This document shows, piece by piece, positions 7,756-15,659 of a stretch of 26,553 bases of DNA. Below the pieces are notes generated by a model. It was given only the letters and a program-made list of their open reading frames with translations, was not told the origin of the DNA and made no database searches. How positions within the stretch are numbered: the stretch's first letter is position 1; the number at the start of each line of letters is the position of its first letter. Where the stretch lies: the NCBI GenBank assembly GCA_003558625.1, contig PWPP01000084.1, positions 1-26,553 of the forward strand, read 5' to 3'. The DNA comes from Syntrophomonas sp. (GTDB lineage: Bacteria; Bacillota; Syntrophomonadia; Syntrophomonadales; Syntrophomonadaceae). Both the position numbers and the translations under genes were made by a program.

Positions 7756-7789
7756 GCCCGGTTTGGGCCTGGTGCTCCGGAGCATCAGG
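7756..7789 (+). promoter_or_regulatory. Two adjacent hairpins in the dnaE leader
   Basis: Within the 197-base gap before dnaE lie GCCC-GGTTT-GGGC (7756-7768) and, abutting it, CCTGGTGCTC-CGGAGCATCAGG read across 7768-7789. The second is an almost perfect inverted repeat with one G.U pair. Neither is followed by a T run, so they are not terminators. They may form a structured leader upstream of the weak dnaE ribosome binding site. I do not recognise a known riboswitch class. A TATACT just upstream (7745-7750) could be a -10 but has no matching -35. Confidence 0.35.
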
Positions 7790-7850
7790 TTACGGCTGGA
7801 ATCTACAGGACCGGAGTAAAAGTATACATCGGAAAGGTTGGTAAGTCATT

Positions 7851-10800
7851 ATGCTTAACCAAGCCCAAGATGATCAGGTCCCTTTTGTTCACTTGCACAA
7901 TCACTCAGAATACAGCCTCCTGGATGGAGCCTGTAGGATTAAGGACCTGGTAGCAAGAGCAAGGGAACTGGGCATGCCGGCAGTTGCTATAACCGACCAC
8001 GGAGTGCTTTACGGGGTGGTGGATTTTTATAATGAAGCCCTGAAACAGGGCATAAAGCCCATCATTGGCTGTGAGGTATATGTCGCCAGGCGCAGCCGTT
8101 TTGACAAAGAAGCCCGCATGGATGATGAGCAGCATCACCTGATTTTGCTGTGTAAGGACCAGGTTGGGTATAAGAACCTGATCCAGATGGTAAGCAAGTC
8201 TTACCTGGAAGGGTTTTATTATAAACCCCGGGTGGATAAAGATTTGCTCCGGGAATATGGCGCGGGCCTCATCGCTCTCAGCGGATGCATTATGGGAGAA
8301 ATCCCCCAACTCATATTAAAGGATAAATATGATCAGGCACGGAATACGGCACGCTATTATGCAGGGTTGTTCGGTCCAGGAAATTTTTTTCTGGAGCTGC
8401 AAGATCACGGGATCCCGGAACAAAAAAAAGTTGTTGCTGCCTTGTATCAATTAAGCCGGGAGCTGAATTTGCCCCTGGTAGCGACCAATGACCTGCACTA
8501 CATCCATAAAGACCAGGCCTCGGTGCAGGATGTCCTGCTATGTATCCAAACTGCCAAAGTAGTGAGCGATGAACAGCGCATGAAATTTTTCGGCAGCGAA
8601 TTCTATATGAAAAGCGGGGTTGAAATGGCCCGGCTTTTTCCCCAACATCCGGAAGCACTGGCCAATACCCTGGCTATTGCGGAAAAGTGCCGGCTGGACT
8701 TTGCTTTTGGTGACTTCCACCTGCCTCATTTTAAAGTGCCACCGGGCTATACCGCAGAAACGCATCTCAGTGAGCTGGCCTGGCAAAAATTTACTCGTAA
8801 ATACGGGGAACAGTCCCCTGCACTGGTGGAGCGTCTAAGCTATGAGCTGGACGTCATCAATAAAATGGGTTTTGCTTCTTACTTCCTGATCGTACAGGAC
8901 CTGGTGAACTGGGCCAAGGAGAATCATATTGCTGTCGGACCGGGTAGGGGGTCGGCCGCGGGCAGCCTTGTTTCCTATGTTATCGGCATCACCAATATTG
9001 ATCCCATAAAATATGACCTCCTGTTTGAACGCTTCTTAAACCCGGAACGGGTAAGTATGCCTGATATTGATATTGATTTTTGTTATGAAAAAAGAGACCG
9101 GGTCATTGATTATATCGTCAGGCGCTATGGAGAAGACAGAGTGGCCCAGATCATCACTTTCGGCACCATGGCGGCCCGGGCAGCCATCAGAGATGTGGGA
9201 CGGGCCCTGAACATCAGTTACGGCGACGTAGACAAAATCGCCAAAATGATTCCCGCGGAACTTGGAGTTACCATCGAACGGGCTCTTCATATTTCCCCGG
9301 ATCTGATCCAAGCTTATGAAACCGATTATGACACCCGCAAGCTGATAGATATTGCCCGGGCTTTAGAAGGAATGCCCCGCCATGCCTCGGTACATGCGGC
9401 CGGAGTGGTAATCGGCAAAGAACCCTTAAGTCACCTGCTGCCCCTTCAAAAAACCAGTGACGGCCATGTAATTACCCAGTTCAGCAAGGAAACGGTGGAA
9501 GAAATCGGGCTGCTGAAAATGGATATTTTAGGGTTAAGGACTTTGACAGTTATCGAGCGGGCCCGGGAGATTATCGCCAAAATCCACGGCGTTATCCTGG
9601 ATCTGGAAAATATCCCCCTGGATGACCAAAAAGTGTATAGGCTGTTAGCCGAAGGGGATACTATCGGGGTTTTCCAGTTAGAAAGTGAGGGGCTGCGCCG
9701 GTTGTTAACCGAGATGAAACCCAGCCGGTTTGAAGATCTGATCGCCGTAATTGCCCTTTACCGCCCCGGACCTCTGGGCAGCGGTATGGTGGAAGATTTT
9801 ATTAAATGCAAGCACGGACAGCAGGAAATCGAATACATGCATCCGTTGCTGGAAGATATTCTGCAAGAAACCTACGGCGTAATGCTGTATCAGGAACAGG
9901 TTATGAAGGTGGCCGGCAGGGTAGCGGATTTTACAATGGGCGAGGCGGACGAACTGCGCCGGGCCATGGGAAAAAAGAAACCCCAGGAAATCATGAAGCA
10001 AAGAAACAAATTTTTGGCGGGAGCTGCCAATAAGGGGATTGATGAAGAAATAGCCGGTCGCATGTTTGACATCATGGAGCATTTTGCCGGCTATGGATTT
10101 AATAAAAGCCATTCGGCGGCCTATGCCCTCATATCATACCAGACAGCATACCTTAAGACCCATTATCCGGAAGAATTTATGTGTGCCTTTCTTAGCAGTG
10201 TCATCGACTACCAGGATAAAATCAGTCTTTATCTTAAAGAAGTACAAAAACTGGGGATCCACATACTGCCCCCGGATATCAACCAGAGTTTTGAAAATTT
10301 TTCCGTAGCTCCAGACGGGATCAGGTTTGGCCTGGGCGCCATAAAAAATGTGGGTCTAAAAGCAGTGCAAAGCATTGTCAGCCTACGCAAAGTGGAACCT
10401 TTTACGTCCTTCTTTGATTTTTGCCGCCGGGTGGACTCCGGCTTAATCAACAAACGGGCTATGGAACACCTGATCTTAGCCGGTTGTTTCGACTCGATGG
10501 GTATCAGCAGAAAGCAAGCACTTTCCATCATGGATGAAACCATGGAGTTGGCCCATAACATCCGGCTCAATGAAAACAGCAACCAGCTATCACTGTTTGG
10601 CGAGGCGGAAAATATTATTGAGGAGCCGGTATCACCTTACCATGATGAAATGGATGCGGCCGAAAAAATGAGGAAAGAAAAAGAGGTGCTGGGTTTTTAT
10701 GTATCAGAAAACCCCCTGCAGCAATACCATGAAATATTGCCTTTAGTTACCAACTGCAATCTGGCAGAAACCCAGAAAATCAAAGAAGAAATGTATATCC

Positions 10801-11264
10801 GGGTGGCAGGGATGGTCATCAGTCTCATTAAGAGGCGCAGCCGCAGGGGTGACAACTATGCCCGTTTTTTTCTGGAAGATTTAAGTTCCCGCATGGAAAT
10901 CTTTTTGTTCTCATCATCGTATCAGGAAAACATCAAGTATCTTACCCTGGACACGGCGGTCATTGTCGAAGGATATCTGGATTTTAAAGATGAAACGCCT
11001 AAAATAATTGCCCGCAAAATCGCACCTATTTATGAAAACCTGAACGATCTCCATATCAGGATTACAGAGGATCGCTACGACCAGAGACACAAAACCAGAT
11101 TGCTGGAAATTCTGAACCGCTATCCGGGAAAGCTGGAAGTTTTTATACATTTACCCCGTCGGCGGGTTTTAGCCCTGGATGATAGTTATAAGGTAAAGGC
11201 GGATATCGCTCTAAAAGAGCATCTGGGAAGCATTTATGGCCCGGAAAATATATGGTTTAATTAA
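7851..11264 (+). CDS. dnaE: DNA polymerase III subunit alpha (DnaE)
   Basis: This is the replicative C-family DNA polymerase, 1137 residues, within the usual DnaE length. The N-terminal PHP domain begins HLHNHSEYSLLDGA (His16, His18). The catalytic palm has PDIDIDF (Asp405, Asp407) and KMDILGLRTLT (Asp558), corresponding to the three E. coli active-site Asp. GPGRGSAAGS and ALYRPGPL are further family blocks. A helix-hairpin-helix region and an OB domain (IRVAGMVISLIKRRSR...) occupy the last quarter. In Firmicutes that also have PolC, DnaE extends RNA primers; whether PolC exists here is not visible. The ribosome binding site is weak (AAAGGTTGG, somewhat distant), unusual for this gene set, and the leader has hairpins. 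mtrB follows 28 bases after the stop. Confidence 0.98.
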   Translation: MLNQAQDDQVPFVHLHNHSEYSLLDGACRIKDLVARARELGMPAVAITDHGVLYGVVDFYNEALKQGIKPIIGCEVYVARRSRFDKEARMDDEQHHLILLCKDQVGYKNLIQMVSKSYLEGFYYKPRVDKDLLREYGAGLIALSGCIMGEIPQLILKDKYDQARNTARYYAGLFGPGNFFLELQDHGIPEQKKVVAALYQLSRELNLPLVATNDLHYIHKDQASVQDVLLCIQTAKVVSDEQRMKFFGSEFYMKSGVEMARLFPQHPEALANTLAIAEKCRLDFAFGDFHLPHFKVPPGYTAETHLSELAWQKFTRKYGEQSPALVERLSYELDVINKMGFASYFLIVQDLVNWAKENHIAVGPGRGSAAGSLVSYVIGITNIDPIKYDLLFERFLNPERVSMPDIDIDFCYEKRDRVIDYIVRRYGEDRVAQIITFGTMAARAAIRDVGRALNISYGDVDKIAKMIPAELGVTIERALHISPDLIQAYETDYDTRKLIDIARALEGMPRHASVHAAGVVIGKEPLSHLLPLQKTSDGHVITQFSKETVEEIGLLKMDILGLRTLTVIERAREIIAKIHGVILDLENIPLDDQKVYRLLAEGDTIGVFQLESEGLRRLLTEMKPSRFEDLIAVIALYRPGPLGSGMVEDFIKCKHGQQEIEYMHPLLEDILQETYGVMLYQEQVMKVAGRVADFTMGEADELRRAMGKKKPQEIMKQRNKFLAGAANKGIDEEIAGRMFDIMEHFAGYGFNKSHSAAYALISYQTAYLKTHYPEEFMCAFLSSVIDYQDKISLYLKEVQKLGIHILPPDINQSFENFSVAPDGIRFGLGAIKNVGLKAVQSIVSLRKVEPFTSFFDFCRRVDSGLINKRAMEHLILAGCFDSMGISRKQALSIMDETMELAHNIRLNENSNQLSLFGEAENIIEEPVSPYHDEMDAAEKMRKEKEVLGFYVSENPLQQYHEILPLVTNCNLAETQKIKEEMYIRVAGMVISLIKRRSRRGDNYARFFLEDLSSRMEIFLFSSSYQENIKYLTLDTAVIVEGYLDFKDETPKIIARKIAPIYENLNDLHIRITEDRYDQRHKTRLLEILNRYPGKLEVFIHLPRRRVLALDDSYKVKADIALKEHLGSIYGPENIWFN

Positions 11265-11292
11265 AGCATAAACATAACAAGGGGGGAGAGCC

Positions 11293-11544
11293 ATGGAAAA
11301 TCAGGATATTGGGCAAGACTATATTGTCGTAAAAGCCTTGGAAAACGGGGTCACGATTATCGGATTAACCCGGGGCCGGGAAACGAAATTTCATCATACC
11401 GAGAAACTGGATAAAGGAGAGGTTATGATTTTTCAGTTTACTGCCCATACTTCAGCGATCAAATTAAGGGGCCGGGCCGATATCGTTCATAAGTATGGAA
11501 CCATGACCAGCGGGGATGAGCAGCCGGCAAGAAAAAAAACGTAA
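11293..11544 (+). CDS. mtrB: Trp RNA-binding attenuation protein TRAP (MtrB)
   Basis: The 83-residue protein aligns along its length with B. subtilis TRAP. Shared blocks are IGLTRG (23-28), TKFHHTEKLDKGE (31-43) and FTAHTSAIKLRG (49-60). The RNA-contacting residues of the Bacillus protein, Lys37, Lys56 and Arg58, correspond to Lys38, Lys57 and Arg59 here. Thr/Ser residues of the tryptophan pocket are also kept. TRAP forms an 11-subunit ring that, when loaded with tryptophan, binds arrays of (G/U)AG triplets in leader RNAs and causes termination or blocks translation. GGGGGGAG lies just before the ATG. The gene sits between dnaE and pyk. No trp operon, anti-TRAP gene or obvious triplet array is in the window, so its targets lie elsewhere. 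Confidence 0.93.
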   Translation: MENQDIGQDYIVVKALENGVTIIGLTRGRETKFHHTEKLDKGEVMIFQFTAHTSAIKLRGRADIVHKYGTMTSGDEQPARKKT

Positions 11545-11564
11545 ACATTTTTTTCTTGCCGGCT
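11522..11564 (+). repeat. 17-bp perfect hairpin overlapping the mtrB stop codon
   Basis: AGCCGGCAAGAAAAAAA (11522-11538) is perfectly complementary to 11548-11564, with a 9-base loop that contains the mtrB TAA (11542-11544). The T run lies inside the 3' arm next to the loop rather than after the stem, so this is not a standard intrinsic terminator on either strand. It could still stop or pause transcription, or stabilise the mtrB mRNA end. Confidence 0.7.
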
Positions 11565-11635
11565 CCCGGCCGAGGGTGTTAACGGATCGGTGATTTTTTG
11601 GAGCCGAAACAGAATAAAGGGGGTGGCAAGGCAGG

Positions 11636-13381
11636 ATGCGTAAAACCAAAATCATCTGTACCATCGGTCCCAGCAGCAACGATGCAGATATTTTGCTGAA
11701 GATGATCCAGGGGGGGATGAATGTCGCACGGTTTAACTTTTCCCATGGCAGTTATGAAGAACATAAAACCCGCATTGAAACCGTGCGCCAGGCTGCAAGG
11801 TTGGCCAAACAGACCGTGGCCATCATGCTGGATACCAAGGGAGCGGAAATCCGCACCGGCCTACTGCAGGACCACCAAGTGATGCTTGAAGCAGGCCAGA
11901 CATTTATCCTGACCACCAGGAACATTACCGGAAATCAACAGGAAGTAGAGATCAGCTATAAGGATCTTGTACGTCAGCTGCAGCCGGGGAATATCATTCT
12001 CTTGTCTGATGGCCTGATTCACTTGCAGGTCGAAGAGCTGTCTACAGAGGATATTATCTGTAAAGTCATTCATGGTGGGGTATTAGGGGAAAAAAAAGGC
12101 GTAAATATCCCGGGCGTCAGAATTGATTTGCCGTTTCTGACGGAAAAGGATGAAGAGGATATCCTTTTTGGCATCGGCAATGATGTGGATTTTATTGCGG
12201 CGTCATTTGTCCGGGATGCCCTGGATGTATTACAAATTAAACGCATTTTAGAGCATAACAATGCCGATATCGGTATTGTGGCCAAAATCGAAAGCCAGGA
12301 AGGTGTCAACAATATTTCCCGGATTATTAAAGTAGCAGATGGGGTGATGGTGGCCCGGGGCGATCTGGGGGTGGAAATTCCCTTCGAAGAAGTTCCCCTG
12401 GTCCAGAAGAAGCTCATTGAAAAATGCGGCCAGGCGGGCAAGATGGTCATCATTGCCACCCAAATGCTGGATTCCATGATGAATAGTCCCCGGCCCACCC
12501 GGGCAGAAGTTTCCGATGTTGCCCACGCCATCTTTGACGGAGCTGATGCTATCATGTTATCCGGTGAAACTGCGGGGGGGAAATATCCTTTAGAATCAGT
12601 GATTGCCATGGATAAAATTGCCCGCAAAGCCCAGGAAGTTTTACCCTACCAGGAAATGCTCCACCGCAGGAGAATGCAGGGCAAAGAATCTATTACGGAT
12701 GCCATCAGTTATGCCACCTGTGCTACCGCAATGAACCTCGGCGTATCAGCCATCATATCATCTACCCGGAGTGGCCATACAGCTCGTATGGTAGCCAAAT
12801 ATCGGCCCCAAACCAATATTGTGGCCGTGACCCCTAGTGAAAAAGTGCTGCAAAAACTGGCTCTGGTATGGGGGGTTAATCCGGTTCTGGCCAAGCAGAC
12901 CCAGGCTACTGATGATTTATTGTCGGAGGCGGTAAGGGTTACCCTGAAACAAGGCTATATTGAAAACGGTGATGTTGTCATATTAACTGCGGGTATCCCT
13001 GCATCTTCATCAGGAGAAACCAACTTTATGAAGGTTCATGTAGTCAGTGAGATCCTGGTCCAGGGGATGGGTATCGGGGAGGCGATATGCGGCCGGGTTA
13101 AAATCATTCTTCAGGCACAGGACCTTCATCAGGTAGAAGCCGGGGATATCCTGGTAGTTAAAGGGATTGATCGTAATTTTGTTCCCATATTTGACCAAAT
13201 CGGTGCCCTGGTTTCGGAAGAGGAAGGCCTCACTTCTGATAGTGCCATTATGGCCCTAAACGCAAGGAAGCCGGTTATCGTAGGGGCGAAAAATGCCACC
13301 GCAATCATGAAAGAGGGGAGCATGGTCACGCTGGACACTCCCCGAGGAAGAATTTATGAAGGCATAACCAAAATCATATGA
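11636..13381 (+). CDS. pyk: Pyruvate kinase with extra C-terminal PEP-utilizer-like domain
   Basis: The enzyme converts phosphoenolpyruvate and ADP to pyruvate and ATP, the last step of glycolysis. At 581 residues it is the long Bacillus type. KIICTIGPSS and NVARFNFSHG open the barrel. IVAKIES carries the catalytic Lys217, and VMVARGDLGVEIP and ATQMLDSM are the metal/substrate blocks. Residues from about 475 form the extra C-terminal domain homologous to the PEP-utilizer swivelling domain. Here the segment that is usually TSHAA in this domain reads TSDSA, so the His is absent. Upstream AAGGGGGTGG is the probable ribosome binding site. A terminator and a minus-strand tRNA follow. Confidence 0.97.
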   Translation: MRKTKIICTIGPSSNDADILLKMIQGGMNVARFNFSHGSYEEHKTRIETVRQAARLAKQTVAIMLDTKGAEIRTGLLQDHQVMLEAGQTFILTTRNITGNQQEVEISYKDLVRQLQPGNIILLSDGLIHLQVEELSTEDIICKVIHGGVLGEKKGVNIPGVRIDLPFLTEKDEEDILFGIGNDVDFIAASFVRDALDVLQIKRILEHNNADIGIVAKIESQEGVNNISRIIKVADGVMVARGDLGVEIPFEEVPLVQKKLIEKCGQAGKMVIIATQMLDSMMNSPRPTRAEVSDVAHAIFDGADAIMLSGETAGGKYPLESVIAMDKIARKAQEVLPYQEMLHRRRMQGKESITDAISYATCATAMNLGVSAIISSTRSGHTARMVAKYRPQTNIVAVTPSEKVLQKLALVWGVNPVLAKQTQATDDLLSEAVRVTLKQGYIENGDVVILTAGIPASSSGETNFMKVHVVSEILVQGMGIGEAICGRVKIILQAQDLHQVEAGDILVVKGIDRNFVPIFDQIGALVSEEEGLTSDSAIMALNARKPVIVGAKNATAIMKEGSMVTLDTPRGRIYEGITKII

Positions 13382-13440
13382 CACCTATATACCTATATCG
13401 CAATACGAGCAGTCAGAATATCAGGGTATGCGCGGTAACA

Positions 13441-13470
13441 TGAAAAAATACACGCCTACCTGCGTGTATT
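13441..13470 (-). terminator. Intrinsic terminator of the tRNA-Leu gene, possibly bidirectional
   Basis: AATACACGC (13447-13455) and GCGTGTATT (13462-13470) form a 9-bp stem with a 6-base loop. Read on the minus strand the stem runs straight into TTTTTT, a good intrinsic terminator for the tRNA. On the plus strand it is followed by GGGGTTTT, so it may also end pyk transcripts coming from the other side. Confidence 0.7.
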
Positions 13471-13484
13471 GGGGTTTTAAGCTA

Positions 13485-13572
13485 TGGTGCCCGAGGTGAG
13501 ACTCGAACTCACACACCCAGAGGGCAACGGTTTTTGAGACCGTCTCGTCTGCCTGTTCCGACACTCGGGCAC
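13485..13572 (-). tRNA. tRNA-Leu, anticodon CAA, with encoded CCA
   Basis: The 88-base minus-strand sequence folds as a class II tRNA. The acceptor is GTGCCCG/CGGGCAC, with a D-arm containing GGAACAGGCAGACGA. The anticodon stem is ACGGT/ACCGT around the loop CTCAAAA (anticodon CAA, reading UUG). A long variable arm follows, and the T-arm is GTGAG-TTCGAGT-CTCAC. CCA is encoded at the 3' end. It stands alone rather than in a tRNA cluster, with its own promoter and terminator. Confidence 0.96.
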
Positions 13573-13594
13573 AAATTATCGTGATGCGAATTTA

Positions 13595-13623
13595 ATTATA
13601 AAGGTCCCCCAAACCCTTGTCAA
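13595..13623 (-). promoter_or_regulatory. Consensus sigma-A promoter of tRNA-Leu
   Basis: On the minus strand, TTGACA (13623-13618) and TATAAT (13600-13595) are both perfect consensus and are separated by exactly 17 bases. Transcription would start about 15 bases before the mature tRNA 5' end. A G-rich spacer (GGGTTTGGGGG) is notable. Confidence 0.88.
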
Positions 13624-13907
13624 GTTGGAAAAAATGGCGCCGGCACAGGATGGTTTTGCCCGGGATTGCCGGCAGCAAGGAAGTATAGGGCATTATTACA
13701 TAAACCGGCAAAACTTGCGGATATTTGATGGATTCAATCATAATCCCGGGCAGCATTTATGAAGGGTATTGATGCAGGAGAATTTCATAATATATCTTAG
13801 TATAATGCAGGATAAGAGACATAAAATTAAAAAAACGGGGTTTTTAAAACCCTTGGTTCGCTGATTTGTTATATAATAAATAAAATGACTGTGTTGGAGA
13901 ATGTCGT
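13624..13907. promoter_or_regulatory. Intergenic region before the ECF sigma operon
   Basis: No ORF with a ribosome binding site is seen. It contains a perfect TATAAT at 13872-13877, about 30 bases before the sigma gene, with no consensus -35 at 16-18 bases. An inverted repeat GGGTTTTTAAAACCC spans 13838-13852. Another TATAAT is near 13800. An ECF-type -35 (GGAAC-like) is not evident, so autoregulation by the encoded sigma factor is not supported by what I can see. Confidence 0.35.
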
Positions 13908-14471
13908 ATGATAGAGGATGCCCATTTGATAGAAGAAGCTTTAAAAGGAAAATATAAATCCTTTGAAACCATCGTGGGAAAATATAACCCTGGGGTGTAT
14001 CGTCTCGCCTATTTATATACCGGGAATGAAACCGAGGCTACCCAGATTACCCAGGAAGTATTTGTTCATGCCTTGTTTTCCCTGCGTTCATTTAAAAACG
14101 TGACCGATATTAAAATTCGGTTATATAAAATTACTACCGGACTTTGCCTGGAAAAATACAGGCCCAATAAAGGGATCGGTTTCTTCAGCAGAAAGCGGCA
14201 ACCCGGGTCGACTGCCGGGGTTGAAGTGAAAAATCGTGAAATGGTACCGGGTGCTGTAAAACAGGAAAATCTACTGCATATGGAACGGATTTTTCATGAA
14301 ATGAAACTGGAGCATAAATATATTTTAATATTAAAGGACATCATGGGTGTAAGCCATGAGGATATAGGGGAAATCTTTAACTGCAGTCTGCATAAGGCCA
14401 AACAGCAAATAAGTCAGGCCAGAATGACATTTAACAGCAAGAGGAAACTAATGGGGCTTCTGATGTCATAA
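13908..14471 (+). CDS. ECF-type RNA polymerase sigma factor
   Basis: The 187-residue protein has the two-domain layout of group 4 sigma factors. A sigma2 region (about 8-85) includes the FETIVGKYNPGVYRLAY stretch and ATQITQEVFVHAL, the usual A.D..Q.VF..A motif. A linker follows, then a sigma4 helix-turn-helix (about 128-182) with ILKDIMGVSHEDIGEIF and HKAKQQISQAR. It would direct RNA polymerase to a small regulon, held in check by the membrane anti-sigma factor encoded next. GGAGA lies seven bases before the ATG. Its TAA overlaps the TAATG of an in-frame start for the next gene, indicating coupled expression. Confidence 0.9.
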   Translation: MIEDAHLIEEALKGKYKSFETIVGKYNPGVYRLAYLYTGNETEATQITQEVFVHALFSLRSFKNVTDIKIRLYKITTGLCLEKYRPNKGIGFFSRKRQPGSTAGVEVKNREMVPGAVKQENLLHMERIFHEMKLEHKYILILKDIMGVSHEDIGEIFNCSLHKAKQQISQARMTFNSKRKLMGLLMS

Positions 14472-14503
14472 TGGTCTTTTTTCGACTCGGGGAGGGTAAA
14501 GCC

Positions 14504-15565
14504 ATGCGCTGTGATTTAGCGAGAAATATGCTATCATCCTATCTTGACCAGGGATTAAAAGATAAAGAAACCAGGGAATTGGAGCTCCACTTGGAGCAGT
14601 GCGAACCATGCAAGGAGCTGTTGCAGGAACTTAAAAACACCAGTGATTTCATGCGTAATATGGACATATCGCATCTTCCCCCTGATTTGGAAAACAATTT
14701 AAATAAGTGTCTTTTACACGAAAAAGTCAAATTTTTCAGTCACAGTGCCCAGGAGCAGCCGAATAATAAAGGTTGGATGATTACCACTATTGCTGTCATT
14801 GCTATTTTCATCGGCATACATATAAGCAGCCTGATTCCGGCTTTGGATTTTTTACCCATACCTCGTCAGGCGGAGAGTCATGATAGCCAAAAAGTTTCGG
14901 CTCTGAATGTGGATGATATATTACAGCGGATCACAGAGCGTTGGGAAAAGAACGAGCCCAATGAAGAGATACAAGAAACGGAGACCCCTATACTTGCTAC
15001 CTGGAAGCCAACTGCAATGGTTGGCCAAAGGGTTGCCCGGCAGCAAGAGCCCCCACCATCGGAGCCCCGGGAAGTTTCTCTGGAGTCCCTGGGTATAGAC
15101 AAAATCAGTGATCAATTCCTACTGGCAGAGGAACATTTAAATGAGCTCAACCCTGATCTGATTTATGCGCCTAACCGGATTATAGGGGATGTAGTTCATA
15201 ATCAACACCTGGACTATGAGGTGATAAAAACGGATGATGAACCAGATAATGCAAATAATCCCGTAGAAGAGAGCCGGGATCAGGAGCGAAAAAGGTCGGT
15301 CCAGGTAGCAGGGATTTCCGGTGATAGCGGGGATAATAAAGCGGATCTTAGCGAACCAACCACAGACGATAAGGACGAAGAAACGGTTCTGGGTACCGGA
15401 ATTAGCCAGGAACCGGAGCAGATAGACAAAGGCTTCCAGGACAAGGAGTTCATAAAAGTTTTGGAGGTTGATAAAAGCGGCTGGAACCCACTTGAGGGAG
15501 ACACAGACCAGAAAACCGAAACAGATAAGTCTCAAATACAGCTGCTGCAAGAAAAAGAGGACTAA
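14504..15565 (+). CDS. Membrane-anchored anti-sigma factor with zinc-binding N-terminus
   Basis: From the ATG at 14504 the protein has 353 residues. The cytosolic N-terminus begins MRCDLARNMLSSYLDQGL and carries H29-x3-C33-x2-C36, the zinc anti-sigma (ZAS) signature. One membrane helix lies at about 91-112. The remaining ~240 residues would be outside the membrane and are low-complexity, very rich in Glu, Asp, Gln and Pro, without a recognised domain. I prefer 14504 because GGGGAGGG stands at the right distance and ZAS proteins typically start this way. The ATG at 14471, overlapping the sigma stop, would add 11 residues. It should sequester the upstream sigma factor until an envelope signal causes release or proteolysis. 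The signal is unknown. Confidence 0.87.
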   Translation: MRCDLARNMLSSYLDQGLKDKETRELELHLEQCEPCKELLQELKNTSDFMRNMDISHLPPDLENNLNKCLLHEKVKFFSHSAQEQPNNKGWMITTIAVIAIFIGIHISSLIPALDFLPIPRQAESHDSQKVSALNVDDILQRITERWEKNEPNEEIQETETPILATWKPTAMVGQRVARQQEPPPSEPREVSLESLGIDKISDQFLLAEEHLNELNPDLIYAPNRIIGDVVHNQHLDYEVIKTDDEPDNANNPVEESRDQERKRSVQVAGISGDSGDNKADLSEPTTDDKDEETVLGTGISQEPEQIDKGFQDKEFIKVLEVDKSGWNPLEGDTDQKTETDKSQIQLLQEKED

Positions 15566-15594
15566 AAATTCATTCCAGAATGCATAATTACCTC

Positions 15595-15634
15595 CAGGCA
15601 GGACTTAAATCCTGCCTGTATTATTCAGGCAGGA
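15595..15634 (+). promoter_or_regulatory. Alternative hairpins in the polA leader
   Basis: CAGGCAGGA occurs twice as a direct repeat (15595-15603 and 15626-15634), flanking its exact complement TCCTGCCTG (15610-15618). The central element can pair with either copy, giving two mutually exclusive 9-bp hairpins with loops of 6 and 7 bases. The first is followed by TATTATT and could act as a weak terminator of the anti-sigma gene. The second ends 25 bases before polA. Confidence 0.6.
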
Positions 15635-15659
15635 TGGAAGAACGGGCGGTGTAAAAATC

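Noticed and set aside
13624..13907. CRISPR array, attachment site or integration scar next to the tRNA-Leu gene
   Set aside because: No repeated units and no duplicate of the tRNA 3' end were seen; the tRNA has its own intact promoter and terminator.
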